In this document: positions 1 through 11,308 of the stretch, one piece after another
Layout of the letters: each line of letters begins with the position of its first letter
Numbering within the stretch: position 1 is the first letter of the stretch
Assembly: GCA_021495925.1 (NCBI GenBank)
Contig: JAKEKT010000067.1
Coordinates: 62,001 to 126,000 of the forward strand
Reading direction: 5' to 3'
DNA: 64,000 nt
Source of the DNA: Diplodia intermedia
Lineage: Eukaryota > Ascomycota > Dothideomycetes > Botryosphaeriales > Botryosphaeriaceae
Program-made: the position numbers and the translations under genes
Notes under the pieces: generated by a model
Seen by the model: only the letters and a program-made list of their open reading frames with translations
What the model was told of the DNA's origin: nothing
Database searches by the model: none

Positions 1-2
1 CC

Positions 3-311
3 GCGCACCGCGCTCTGCCGGAGAAAGACTACATGGCATACAGCTCGCCGAGGGGGAGAGGTTACCACGAGAGGTCTCGTGAGAGAGAGAGGGCGAGACT
101 GCCGCCAGCACCGGAGGTGAGCACGTATGATGCTCCGTGGAGGAGGGCAGCCGCAGCGAGAAGAATGGAGGAAGAGGAGTTGGTTGAAAGGGAGCAGGCG
201 GCGCAAGCAGAATTGGAGATGCACATGCGACGGGAGAGGGTACGAAACTTGGAGGCGGCGACGGATGAGGCGAGAGGAAGGAGGTACGGGCGAAGAGGCG
301 ATTGGTGGTAG
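3..311 (+). CDS. 3' end of an unidentified Arg/Glu-rich protein (partial)
   Basis: An open frame enters from the left edge and ends at a TAG at 309-311, giving about 102 residues of a C-terminus. It is rich in Arg, Glu and Ala. It has an RGRGYHERSRERERAR-like basic stretch, then a charged helix-like segment (MEEEELVEREQAAQAELEMH) and ends in RRGDWW. Such charged tails occur in RNA-binding and splicing-related proteins, but no domain is visible and I do not assign a function. The next gene on this strand starts about 635 bp downstream. The frame could also be only the last exon of a longer gene. The opposite strand is open as well, so coding status rests on the window-edge continuity and the ordinary stop. 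Confidence 0.4.
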   Translation, partial: AHRALPEKDYMAYSSPRGRGYHERSRERERARLPPAPEVSTYDAPWRRAAAARRMEEEELVEREQAAQAELEMHMRRERVRNLEAATDEARGRRYGRRGDWW

Positions 312-946
312 GGAGTGACGGGATGGGAGCAAATTGACGTGAGGGAAGTAGAAGAGGTCTGGTTCTTAGCGGTTCTTTTCCGAATGCGATTCGCTGTCCA
401 GTAAATGATGTTGTCCCATTCGAGCCGGCAATTGAGTGCGAAGATGCAAAGGCGGAGCTCGTGCACAAGATATATCTGCTGGCAGCCGGGCAAGGATCCA
501 TCACAGCGGGCAGCAGTCCACACGAGGCGTGCCAGCTCATGCGTACATGCCGTTGGCTAGCGGACGCGGTGCAGGCGAGGCTGCAGGGCCGGCCAGATGA
601 GGCAGCATTAGCAGCGAATAAGCGGCCCGGGCCACGCGGATAGGCGCGAATGCTGGCGGAATGCCGAGGTGGAGGAGGCCGGAGTTCACAGCGAGGTGAG
701 TTGGTCGGAGGCAGAGGCATCGGGAGCTCCTAAAAGGCCCGACACTTTGCCCCTCCTGTGCCCCGCCATGACGCCAAACCTCAGGCCCAGCTGATCTCAC
801 ATCATAACAAAACCACCGCGGCTGTACCATCCTCTCCCTATCTCATTTCCCTCGAACATTTAAGCTGCATCGCCCGCCCAGCCCTCCCACCCCAACTGAT
901 ACCCCTACTGTTTCCCCAGCAGACCTCCCCCACCACAACCGCCAAA
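312..946. other. Intergenic region upstream of the TPI gene
   Basis: No gene seen. The last 125 bases before the TPI start (about 820-945) are a C/T-rich, purine-poor tract with many CCC and CTC runs. This is the usual look of a strong core promoter and 5' leader of a highly expressed glycolytic gene in filamentous ascomycetes. No clear TATA box is visible. Confidence 0.5.
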
Positions 947-1922
947 ATGACTCGCCAATTCTTCGTCGGTGGTAACTTCAAGATGTACGTCGAGTTTTTC
1001 CTCGATCCGGCGTCGCCCGGCGCCGGCTGCAGCTGCCACAGGCCCCTGACAATGCTTCTCTCGCAGGAACGGGACCAAGGAGTCCATCAAGAGCCTGGTC
1101 AAGAACCTCAACGACGCCAAGCTCGACCCCAACGTCGGTGAGTAGCTCGTGCCACCTCAGCCCACGCCCACCCACGCCCTTTTCCAACCACCTCCATCCC
1201 CCCAGCGTCGAATGGCAGCTGACTCAAACCACCAGAGGTCGTCATTGCCCCTCCGGCGCTGCACCTGCAGCTGACCCGCGAGCACCTGCGCCAGGGTCTC
1301 GAGGTCTCCGCCCAGAACGTCTACGACAAGCCCAACGGCGCCTTCACCGGCGAGATCTCCGTTGAGCAGCTCAAGGACTCCGGCATCACCTGGACCATCC
1401 TCGGTCACTCGGAGCGCAGGGTCATCCTGCAGGAAGACGACGCCACCGTCGCCAACAAGACCAAGGCTGCCCTCGACGGCGGTCTCAGCGTCATCCTGTG
1501 CTGCGGTGAGAGCTTGGAGCAGCGTGAGGCTGGCAAGACCATCGAGGTCGTTGTCAACCAGCTCAAGGCCGTTGCCGCCCAGGTCAAGGACTGGTCCAAG
1601 ATCGTCATCGCCTACGAGCCCGTCTGGTAAGTTTGCACCATTGGACCCCCCAACCCGTCCCAATGCTGACTTCTGCAGGGCCATTGGCACCGGTAAGGTC
1701 GCTACCACTGAGCAGGCTCAGGAGGTCCACGCTGCCATCCGCGACTGGCTGAAGAAGGAGGTCTCCCAGGAGGCCTCGGACAAGACCCGCATCCTGTACG
1801 GCGGCAGTGTCAGCGAGAAGAACTGCAAGGAGCTGGCCAAGCAGGCCGACATTGACGGTTTCCTCGTTGGCGGTGCCAGCTTGAAGCCCGCTTTCGTCGA
1901 CATCATCAACGCGAACCAGTGA
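947..1922 (+). CDS. TPI1: Triosephosphate isomerase
   Basis: It interconverts dihydroxyacetone phosphate and glyceraldehyde 3-phosphate in cytosolic glycolysis and gluconeogenesis. Four exons: 947-984, 1067-1137, 1236-1626 and 1679-1922, joined by introns with clean GT...AG ends. The spliced protein is about 247 residues, the normal family length. Key residues are visible: the catalytic Lys in GGNFKMNG (N-terminus), the catalytic His in LGHSERR, the catalytic Glu in AYEPVWAIGTG, and the phosphate-binding loop in YGGSVSEKN and GFLVGGASLKP. The first intron interrupts the Met codon of FKMNG and the third splits the Trp codon of the EPVW signature. The start is the first ATG after the pyrimidine tract, in the context CCAAAATGA. 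Nothing suggests damage or transfer. Confidence 0.97.
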
Positions 1923-2189
1923 ATGCACGGAAGAGAGAGACTGTAATGACTGAACGGAGATGAGCATCATCTTATGATAGCCGAAAATACGAATCAAAAC
2001 ATCTTTTGCCAAGTTCTGATGGTCGTCTTTCTGCTGCCATCTCAGTAGCATGCCGTGAGCCATGAATATGTGTATATGTACAAGCCGAAATCCCAGTTGA
2101 TGCGCCGCCCATGCCGTTGCACGAAGTCGTCTTCTGTGCTTCTCAACCCATCGCCAATGCTTAGCAGCTCAGCCATTCCTGCGAACCTA

Positions 2190-2728
2190 TTATATCTGGT
2201 ACTTGGCGCCGTGGAAGGGACTCCAGATACCCCTGACGCTCTCGTTCATACTCTTGACGGGCCTGTTGATGGTGCGGCGGTTGCGCTCGCCGGAGTTGTC
2301 ACGCAGCAGGTTGGCCTTTTGGAGGATCTGCTCCTTCTCAAGCTTGCGGACACAGATGGCCTTGGTACGGCCGTTGATATAATGACCCTTGATGACTGGT
2401 TCCTTGCGCGGGCGGGGCGACACGGTTATCTCGATTGACGGGTTGGCTTTGGCGAAAGAAGGGAGCGTCTTCTCGAGGAACGTCTTCATGCCCTTGGATG
2501 AACCGGACCAGTCGCAGTAGTGGAAGTCGAGGCGCTTGCACTGCCGAATGAAAGCGCCGACGCCATTCTATGGGCGGAGCGAGGTCAGCTCCGCGGTCTG
2601 AAATTATCGTCTTCAGAGTGGCCAGAGCATTGAAGTACGGATGGATGCGTGCATCCAACTCCAACATCCCAAGGGAGAAACAAACGTACCTGGCCTTTGG
2701 CCACGGTCTTCAGAGCAGCGAGAGGCAT
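2190..2728 (-). CDS. MRPL51: Mitochondrial large ribosomal subunit protein mL43 (yeast Mrpl51)
   Basis: A component of the mitochondrial 54S ribosomal subunit. Exon 1 is 2690-2728 and exon 2 is 2190-2567, separated by a 122-bp intron. Splicing joins MPLAALKTVAKGQ to NGVGAFIRQCKRLDFHYCDW. The protein is about 138 residues and matches the L51/S25/CI-B8 fold family in order: NGVGAF near the N-terminus, the CDWSGSSKGM segment, ENP/ANP-IEI-V-PRP in the middle, and the strongly conserved GHYINGRTKAICVRKL motif. The C-terminal extension ends GIWSPFHGAKYQI. The start lies 272 bp from the divergently transcribed U1-70K gene, so the two probably share a bidirectional promoter (2729-3000). Confidence 0.92.
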
Positions 2729-3000
2729 GGTGGGTGGCGTAGGGCGGTTGGATGCTGCACGGCGTGATGCTAGGCTTGGTGTTTTCGGCCCAGCGGCGGC
2801 TTTCTGCCGGCAGCCACCGCCCTGGGAAGCTCGCGCGTCCTGTTCTCTCGTCTGCCTGTCGCGCCAGCAATCCAAACCAACGTGCACTTCAACCACCTTC
2901 ATCGCCCCCACAATCCTCGCCGGGCCCCGCGCAACGTCGATGGTCTAGAGAGTTTTTACTCTCCGCACTCAATCGCCAGCGCGCCTCGACCGCAGCCACA

Positions 3001-4369
3001 ATGACGGACAAGCTGCCCCCCAACCTGCTCGCGCTCTTCGCGCCGCGCCCTGCGCTGCGCTACTTGCCGCCGTCCGACCATGCGCCCGAATCACGCAAGA
3101 CGATGCAAATCGATGGCGTCGGCGGTTACTTGCAGGCCCTCAAGGAGTACGAGGACGACTATGAGCCCACCGAGAGCTGGTTACAGCGCAAGGATCGGCT
3201 AAAGCAAGAGAAGAGGGAGAAGGTCGAGAAGACTCTCACCGAGGGCGTCGCCAACTGTTCGCCTCACCTGACATGAGTGTTTGGAATGCGAGCTAACCGA
3301 TATCTCAACAGTCAAGCCTGCCGACGATCCCAACGTGCGCGGCGACCCTTTCAGAACGCTGTTTGTCGCCCGGTTGTCCTACGACACCGAAACCAAGGAT
3401 TTGGAGCGTGAGTTTGGTCGCTTTGGTGCAATCGAAAGGGTATGATTCTATCCACACCTCTTGCTCTAAGTCGTTCTTGTTACTGACAAGACTGGCAGAT
3501 CCGCATCGTAAACGACACCACCAAGCCTGACGATGCGCCTTCTAAGAAGAAGAACCGAGGCTACGCATTTATAGTGTTTGAGCGCGAGAAGGATATGAAG
3601 GGTAAATCATCCCCCACTGCATTCCCCCTTGCCTTCCAGACAATGCTCCGAATTTCAAGGTAAAACAAGTGATTGTTCGACTGACACAGTGACCACTTGG
3701 TCGTCTCATCATGCAGCTGCCTACAAGGAGACCGATGGAATCCGCATCAAAGATCGTAGAGTCCTGGTCGACGTCGAGCGTGGCCGCACCGTTTCTGGCT
3801 GGCGCCCCCGCCGCCTTGGTGGAGGACTCGGTGGACGCGGATACACCAAGGCAGCGCCCGCCCGCCCTTCGGGTCCCGGTGGGTTTGGCCCTCCCTCAGG
3901 TCCCGGCGGTGGCTTCAGAGGTGGATTTGGCGGTGGCTTCCGTGGCGGCCGCGGCGGCTTCCGTGGAGGCGGCGGCTTCGGCGGAGGTGATAGAGGAGGT
4001 GGTGGATTCCGTGGCGGTGATCGCGGATACGGGGGCAGGTCGGGTATCGGCTACCAGTCGAACGGTTGGGGCGGTCAAGCACCTCCGGAGGGAGCGCCAG
4101 CAGGTCCTCGCGGCGGCGGGAGATCTGGCGGCTACGGTGGCCGTGATGGCGGCCCTGGCGGTGGATACGGCGGTAGCCGCTATGGCGGCGACAGGTATGG
4201 CGACAGGGACCGCGGCGCCAGCGGTAGCAACCGTGAACCAGTGGGATCGAGGCGCGAGTACCGCGACCGCGATCGCGACGGTGGGTATGGCCGCGACGAT
4301 TACTCATCCCGCAAGCGCAACTACGAGGGCGACAGTTACGAAGAGTCCAGGAGCAAGCGGAGGTACTGA
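3001..4369 (+). CDS. SNP1: U1 snRNP 70 kDa protein (U1-70K/Snp1)
   Basis: It binds stem-loop I of U1 snRNA and acts in 5' splice-site recognition. Exons are 3001-3256, 3312-3439, 3499-3601 and 3717-4369, giving about 379 residues. In order: the U1-70K N-terminal segment (LPPNLLALFAPRPALRYLPP), a charged helix, then a single RRM with RNP2 (LFVARL) and RNP1 (RGYAFIVF), followed by the conserved VDVERGRTVSGWRPRRLGGGLGGR stretch. A long Gly/Arg-rich tail follows, then an RD/RE-rich C-terminus ending SRSKRRY. The first intron (55 bp) has a weak donor GTTCGC but a good branch sequence (GCTAAC). Splicing there gives the expected N-F-K-P transition. Readthrough of it meets an in-frame TGA, so regulated retention would truncate the protein before the RRM. 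Confidence 0.95.
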
Positions 4370-5693
4370 GCGCGGCCCCACGTCCGTCCCAGCTCGGCTT
4401 TTCGTGCCATGGGTTTGTGCGAACAAAAGGTTATCATTTCCTTCTTCGAAGCTCTGTCGCCTCCATCCAACATCTACACCCCTTCGTCACCAAGGGTAAG
4501 GCATCATTACTTGGAGACTCATGCACACTGCCTCAAGGAGCAGCCAATTCCTACGGACCAACTTGCCCTCAATCGCGTTTGCATTCTGTCAGTCATTCAG
4601 GGTAAGGCGTCACAAGGTATTGCTACGTCTGAACATCAAGCTACAGAGACGCTCAATGCTTTCTGCTGCCGAAAAATTCCTTCGACGCTGCCAAGGATCG
4701 AAAAGAAACCTGGAAAGTCGTGGGAAATGACCCTGCTTGGATATTCTGGCTGCCAGCTCTCAAGCGCTGTGCCCGGCCCCCAAACCCCTCCCTATCTTTC
4801 TATCGGCCACCTCAGTAGCATTCTGTCCATCAGCCGCGGAGTCTCAGCACATGGCCTACCTCTTCGTCGCCCAAATCACGGTTCCTCAAAAGCTAGTTTC
4901 AACTTTTCATTCTTCTGGACTTACTGCCTCCATCCTTTTTCTCAATGCAGAGTGGTAGGTATGGTGCCGGTTGGCCGTCTACGTGCCTAGTTGGGTAGGT
5001 AGTCGATGTGGTAGTGATTTCCCAAGGGCACTGCTTCTGTTCATATCGTGCACAACGGAGAAGGTAAGATCATTAAAGTAAGTGAAGTATGCATCTAGCA
5101 GATCTTTCTTGCGCTCTAGATGTGTCGATTTCTTGCTAGGACGATCTTACCTACCGCCGGGAGACTTGCCTCCTTGCTATCCTGTGCTTTGTCCATTGGC
5201 TCGAGAGCTGGCTTTTCCTTACGTGGCATCAAACTCGAGCACAATCCTGCCTTGACGAAGAGGTCACCGCTGGCTTGTGTCGTAGGGAAATGCAAACGAA
5301 TGTAGAATAGCTCGGGCACGGACTTGTTAGGTAGCGCGAATGATATCGAGTTTGCTTTCGTCTGCTCCTTTTCACCACCATGGTCTTCGGGATTTTGCCT
5401 CCCAAGAGTTGCCGGGACATAATCTTTTCCGTTCTCTTCCACGTCTCATTTTCTCTTCATCTGGCAACTGTGCAAAGGCCTGGGAGGGACCTGGTTCATC
5501 ATTCATGAAGCGCGCATGAAGAAATGAGGATCACGGCGCTTTCCAGAGGAACATTATCTTCTTATATCTACGTTTTTCCATCATCGACACTATTTTTCCC
5601 TTCGTCTGAAACATCCAGACGACGCCCTGATCATACAATTTCCTTCCCTTCGTCCTCTTTCATTTTCGCGCCAACCGTTCCCCGCGCAATTCT
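4370..5693. other. Intergenic region between two convergent genes, no gene supported
   Basis: About 1.3 kb of 3' flank between U1-70K and the secreted-protein gene. A plus-strand frame of about 190 codons (from about 4409) is open, but it shows no domain, no codon bias and no conserved motif. I read it as chance. No tRNA-like A/B boxes and no repeats were seen. Confidence 0.5.
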
Positions 5694-6167
5694 CTAATAG
5701 CTGCACCTCACGCTGCTCGCCCTCTTCTTCTGGCCGAACTCGTCGGTGTTGCGCGAGCCGGGGTGCCTGATGGGGAACTTTGGCTCGGCGCCGCCGCAGT
5801 TGGGCTGGCTGTGCAGGACGCAGTAGTGCGGGCCGGGGTCTGGGCCGAACGACTCGATGTGGTTGTCCCAGCCGCCGGGGAAGTTCATGCACTGGCCGAT
5901 CTTGAGCCAGGTGTGCGCGCAGGGGCCCTGCCAGTTGGTGTTGCGGCAGTAGTAGATGCCCGCCCAGCCCGTGTTGCGCTTCGAGCCGGCCAGCGCCGTT
6001 GCTGCTGCTGCTGCCGGGAGCGCGGACGAGCTGTTGCTGATGGCTGTGCTGTTGTTGTTGTCGGCCGGGATGAGGGCTACTTCTTCGAACACGGTGACGG
6101 GGATGGTGGGGATGGCGGTGGTGAGGGTGGCGAGGAGGGGGAGGAAGGCGGCTGCGGTAAGCTTCAT
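5694..6167 (-). CDS. Small secreted six-cysteine protein, beta/gamma-crystallin-like
   Basis: A 157-residue single-exon protein. It starts with a signal peptide (MKLTAAAFLPLLATLTTA, cleavage expected near AIP), followed by a Thr/Asn/Ala-rich linker with several N-x-S/T sites. The mature region holds six Cys residues: in IYYC, QGPC, IGQC, HYC, PNCGG and VRC. The order GxYYCxxxxW...GxC...C.NF..........SFGPD.G..C.L.....CGG...........F...SS..C resembles small fungal secreted proteins related to the beta/gamma-crystallin fold. That relation is pattern-based and not certain. A longer frame is open upstream (first ATG at 6305), but the start at 6167 is preferred because it begins exactly at the signal peptide. 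It faces U1-70K convergently. Possible roles are cell-wall association or host interaction; no enzyme motif is visible. Confidence 0.8.
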   Translation of the reverse strand: MKLTAAAFLPLLATLTTAIPTIPVTVFEEVALIPADNNNSTAISNSSSALPAAAAATALAGSKRNTGWAGIYYCRNTNWQGPCAHTWLKIGQCMNFPGGWDNHIESFGPDPGPHYCVLHSQPNCGGAEPKFPIRHPGSRNTDEFGQKKRASSVRCSY

Positions 6168-6652
6168 GGTTTTGGTTTTGGTGGGTTGGTTCTCGCGAAA
6201 GATAGACTTCGGTAAGATGGCAGGTGTATTCGACGAGGAAACTGGGAACTCCGGGGATGGGGATGGAAATATACCTATTCGAACATACAAAGAGGAAATG
6301 GTCAAAGGAATACGCTCAAGGATACCAGATGTAGTGGTAGTGGCAACAATGAACTGTCACCGCCACCATGCAGAACAATACGAAGGACAATGGCAAGGAG
6401 GCTTTGATAGGTTACCGTCATATGACTACGCACCCGACAGAGGAGGCTGGCAAAGGATCCGCTCCAGACTGGTCCAGCGTCGCTGAAGACCGTCGTTCAG
6501 AAACGCAAGAATCCAGTGTTTCCATGACCACAGCTGCCATTCTATCTGCTGATGGCTGTGTCATAATTATCTGGAACAATTAATCAATGCAGTCTTTTCC
6601 CAAATCATCATCAGAAGCTTCATCGCTGCTGGCCAGCAGTGCTTTCCATCTT
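6168..6652. other. 5' flank of the secreted-protein gene and 3' flank of the helicase gene
   Basis: About 480 bp with no gene seen. The minus-strand region just above 6167 should hold the promoter and leader of the secreted protein. No clear TATA or other defined site was recognised. Confidence 0.45.
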
Positions 6653-9600
6653 TCATCGGTCCAGCCCATCAAGTTCAACCAGTTTCCTGACGATGCCAAC
6701 AACATCACTGCCTGCCAAGTCCGTGGTTGGGTCGTCAATCTTCCTTGCCAACGCTTCATCCAGCATCATGCGTAGTCTCGAAACCAAGACGCCGATGCGA
6801 GCCCATCCACGTAAACGCAACCACCCGTCGACCACGATTCCTCGGCCCATCGTATCAAGTGTGATTGGCCCAGAGAACAGGAGCAAGGAGTAGGCATTGA
6901 ATGCTACGGTAATTTGATTAGTGGACTGAACCGTGCATCTAAGGGGAGCACCTGTAACCAAGACTTACGTGTCAAATCCCTCATGAAAACCTTGCTCGTC
7001 GCCATTTTCGTGAAGTAGCTCATGAAAGTCGCACCACCCGGGAATCCTTGGGCATCAAACACGGTCGAGCTTGGGTGAACGAACACCCTGCCATTCTCCT
7101 GGTTGAAGTACTTGATCGTTTTGGCTTCGGGGTCGAGCTCTACAGCACCGGAAACAGATGCTGCAAACTTCTTGTCCGGAAAGTCAATGCGGGCGATCTG
7201 GGGGTTGAAAGCGCCAGCGACGAGGGCGCGTATCAGAGCGTCATTCGCGCCGTGGCGGTTGAGCGAGGCAACTTCCTGTGCGCCAAAGTCGCTGTAGGAT
7301 GAGTACCGCAGAGGGATAAAGCCCGTCTCTTGTAGGGAGGAGAGGTATTGTCGACGGGTAGAGGTGATATCGTTGAGGGTCTGGAGACTGAGAAAGTTCT
7401 GCTCGCAAAACGCACGCAGGTCGCGGAACGAAATGCCCTTTTCTTTGAAACCGCTCCACTGCTCGTAGGCGCGAAGGTCGGCAATGAGATCACCTTGGCC
7501 CTTCGCGAACGCTGAACGGGCTGCCTTTGATTCTTCTCGCTTGGCCTGGGGCGAGACAAAAGGACTGCGGACGGTGAGAATGGATGCGATGGTGAGGCAA
7601 GACTCGAGGCAGCCGAATGTCGCTCCGTACACCATGAGCTTGGCGCATCGAAGGTCAGCAGGAACCACGGCAAGATGTCTGCCCAAAGCAGTCATTTCGT
7701 CGCCATCAATAGCTCCCATCCGTCCGAGAAGTTCCAGAGCACCCTCCACCGCAATGCTGTCAGGTGGTGTTAGAGCACCCGCGAGGAAGCTCGCTACATC
7801 CTGAACGCCCATTGCCTTGACGGACAGACAAAGCTGCTCGAGTGGGACTCGTCGGATCTCAGGGTCAGGTCTCTCCATCATCTTGTCCCTCTCGACGTTG
7901 CGCGTGTAGAGTTTGTAGCAAGTTCCAGCTCTGACACGGCCAGCACGGCCGCGGCGTTGCTTGCAAGCGGCACGAGACGCCCATGTCTCCGCAAGCTTGA
8001 CCATGTTGTTTGCCGGGTCAAAGCTCGTTTCTTTGACTCTTCCGGTATCAATGACGGCCACGACGTCCTCAATGGTAATTGAAGTCTCCGCGACATTAGT
8101 AGATGCAATCACCTTTCTCTTGCCCTTGGGTGGCGGAGGGAACACTCGGCGTTGCTCCACTGGAAGCAGAGACGCATGGAGCGGGAGCGCATGCACGTTC
8201 GGCATGGAACGGAGAGCCTAGTATACATTGTCAGTGTCAGAAATCCTACATAGTCCAGGCACGCCCAGCTTACCTGTATTGTCCTATCGATCTCCATTGT
8301 TCCGGGAAGAAAGATAAGGATGGCACCGTCTTGGGCTCCCAGCTCCGCGTCGATGTGGTGCACCGTCTGCGCGATCAAGTCATAATTGATCCGCATGCCA
8401 ATGCTCCTCAGCGTGCCACCGATGTTCTTCTGAGACTCCTCGTCCTCCCAGTCTTCATCGGCCGAGTGGCCATTGAAGCCAGACATGCGAATAACATCGT
8501 CGACGTAGTAATCCGTCACAGGGTGCGTACGGCCCGCTATTTCCACCATCCCGACCTGGCCCACGGCAGGCTTGAAGAAAGATGCAAACACATCCGCGTC
8601 GAGAGTAGCACTCATGAGAATGACTCGGAGATCGTTGCGTTTCTTCAAGACATCCCTCAGCAGAACGAGCAGGAAGTCCGTGTCCAAGCTCCGCTCGTGG
8701 ACCTCATCAACAACAACATGGGTGATGTCAGCCAAAGAAGCCACCACATCATCAGGGCGGCCGCCCGACGTTTGAAGCCGGCGAAGGAGAACACCGGTGG
8801 TCATAAATGTCAACTTCGTGACCCCGGGCTTCTGTCTAGACTCGCCACGGATTGAGTAACCGACCTCATCACCCACGGCAGTGCAACGCTCATCGGCGAC
8901 TCGGTCCGCCAATCCAAGCGCGGATATTCGCCGAGGCTGCGTGCAGACAATGTTTGCTGCTTCACCAAGCTGACGTTGGATCATGTCATCAAGGATGAAC
9001 TGGACTGACTGCGTCGACTTTCCAGATCCGGTCTCTCCAGAGATGATGACGACTTGGTAATTCTTGACTGCCTCAACGATATCCGGTAGCAACTTCCAAG
9101 CAGGCAGGTTTTGCCTCGCGCGGAGCATGCGCTGCTGGTCCGAAGAAGCTTGCTTGGTACGCCATTGCTCGAGCATGCGTTGACTAATCTGAGATCCTGG
9201 CCGTAAATTCACTGGCTTAGGTCGTCGCTGTCTCTTTTCCTTTTGTTTGATTGCTTCAGCATGAGCACCAGTATCCGCCGCAGATATGGCAGAGGAAACA
9301 TCCGTAAGTCTTCCTGGGTTATCGATAATGGAGGGTATCTCATGTTCCAGCCAGTCCACAATATTGAAAATCATTTGCTCGCCGAGGGAGTTCTCCCTGG
9401 CGTGGGCCAGGGCTTGCCTGATGATGCTCAACCGGATGTAAGCCGGTATTTTTGCGTCAATCGAGATGATGGGTAGGACGTTCGGATACAGTCCTGCGGG
9501 TTTGCGCACATTCAGCAAAAACTCGGTCTTTGTCCCATCGACGATTTCGAGTCGAATTTGGCATTGATCCTGTCCAGCTGTGGAATATTTCTCGTCGTAA

Positions 9601-10954
9601 ATCGAAGCCAGAATGACCTGTTCTTCAGCCCAAACGTCCTCCTGCGGTTCGGTCTCATCGCTGATGGTTGCGCTAGACAGTTGCTCTGCAAGCTCGTCAT
9701 CACCTAGAAGTCGAGCTTGCAGCAGGCCTGCCGCTTTCGCCTCATCGCCGTCGAATGTATCAAGAGCCTCTTCGCAGAGTTCCATGGCATAACCAGTGGC
9801 CGCAAGCCGCTTGATAGCTGCCTCTCGCTTCAGATTTCCGCTGGCCATGCTGATGCCAGCGGTATAGCCCTCGGGCAGACTCCAAGGTGGAAGGTCGTCT
9901 TCTGGGACATGGATGAGAAGCCATTCGAGGATTTCTTCCCGGTCCTTGCAAACTTCCGCGGCTTCTTCGACGTGGCTTTTGCGGAAGCCCAACTTGACAA
10001 TCTCAACAATGAGGGCGGAGCGTTCAGCAGGCGATATCTTGACGCTGTGGGGGTTCCAAACGGCATCCCGCCGAATCAAGCCCTCGATTTCTGCTCGGAT
10101 CCTCTTGCCCATGTCGAGCTTCGGGACACGAGTCCAGCCGCGCATGATGTTGCTCGAACTACCAGCGGGCTGGTTCTTCGCATTCTCCCGCTGTTTCGCA
10201 GCTTCTTCCCGCTTCTTCTCAGCCTCGGCCTTAGCCTGCTCCCTTTCCTTGTGGGCGACGAAAGGATCAGCCTCGTACATCCAGCCTTTGCCACTCTTGA
10301 CATCTTCTTTCTTCATATCTGCGAACGCGCCTTTCCACAGGTCCTTGTACGTCGGAGGCATCATCATGTGGATGTTCTTCATGGAAGCGATGCGGAACAG
10401 CGTATACGTAGCAGCAAAGTGGCGGGCTTCAAGAGCGGTCGGTTGCACGGCAAGGTCTTGCTTCTCGATCGGGAGTCTGATGGGAGGTAGAGTGGTAGTT
10501 TCGCGGGTTTTGGGGTTGGTAGCCTTGAGGATTACATGGGAGACGAAGCCATCTTTGACCTTGGTCTGCAGAATTGTCAGCGATCCAAAGCTGTCAGCCA
10601 TGTAGAAGGGCGGATATCTACCATTGTGTACTCGGGTTTCGCCCACTTCTGTTTCTGGCAATGCTCCGAGAGCATGTTGACGGGCAGCTTCCCGGTCCAT
10701 GACGCGCCGCCAATCACGGTGCGCACGTCTGGTTTCTTGGGCGCATCCTCAGGCTGCTCAGGTGCACCTTTCGACTTCCCCTTGCCCTTGTCGGCGGTGT
10801 CATTCTTGGCGACAGGGTCCGCCTTTTTGCTCTTCTTGGAGTCGCTCTTCGAGTTGGAGAAGACGATGAAGCTGGTATCTTCGGCGCCCAGCGGCGCAGG
10901 GGCGGATTTCTTGGAGCCGCCGCCTCCGCGCGGGGGATGAGGATTCTTGGGCAT
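6653..10954 (-). CDS. DExH-box RNA helicase, Ucp12/DHX29-DHX57 type, with UBA-like and RWD regions
   Basis: A large ATP-dependent RNA helicase of about 1374 residues. Exons are 10622-10954, 8274-10565, 6969-8217 and 6653-6903; introns are 56-65 bp. A Lys/Gly-rich N-terminus is followed by a region with UBA-like (AAIKRLAATGYAMELCEEAL) and RWD-like (EEQVILASIYDEK) segments. Then come the SF2 motifs: GETGSGKST (about residue 615), TQPRRISA, DEVHERS, SATLD, FLPG, TNVAETSITI and QRRGRAGR. The winged-helix/HA2 region and the OB-fold end (PFNAYSLLLFSGPITLDTMGRG) follow. Motif II is DEVH instead of DEAH, which I recall as usual for the DHX29/DHX57 branch. In fission yeast the homologue is Ucp12; animal relatives act in translation initiation on structured mRNAs. 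The precise role here is inferred. Confidence 0.93.
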
Positions 10955-11308
10955 CCTCGCGCGTGTACTGCGGGCCGGGGTGACGGAGGTGCGGTGGTGA
11001 AGCCATCTTGATGCATCGGCGTGGGGAAAAGCTCAAGATCGGCAACCCCGTCGACGAAATTCACGGCGCGCACGCGCCTGCGTCAGGTTGCCGCTCCCGC
11101 CTCGCTTTCTTCGCCTCGGCCCCGGCCACGCCTGCCGCACACCCCCTCCGGCAACCACTTCTGGTGCTCGTAGGGCTGAGTCCGGTCTAGACAACAGCCC
11201 ATGACGCAAGGTCCTTTGCTCACTCCATTTGCCTTCACGACAACAAACACCTCCCCATGTGACCCTGGAAACACAAACTCTAGCGCGAGCGTTCCACACC
11301 TCCCAATC
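10955..11308. promoter_or_regulatory. Bidirectional promoter between helicase and aprataxin genes
   Basis: A 354-bp spacer separates the two divergent start codons, so both promoters and leaders must lie here or overlap the genes. No specific factor site was recognised. Confidence 0.5.

Noticed and set aside
4409..4990. A 193-codon plus-strand frame downstream of U1-70K
   Set aside because: No recognisable domain, no codon preference like the neighbours, and it overlaps the expected 3' flank.
8109..10700. DEVH in place of DEAH in the helicase as a possible defect
   Set aside because: The DHX29/DHX57-related branch is known to use DEVH, and all other helicase motifs are intact.
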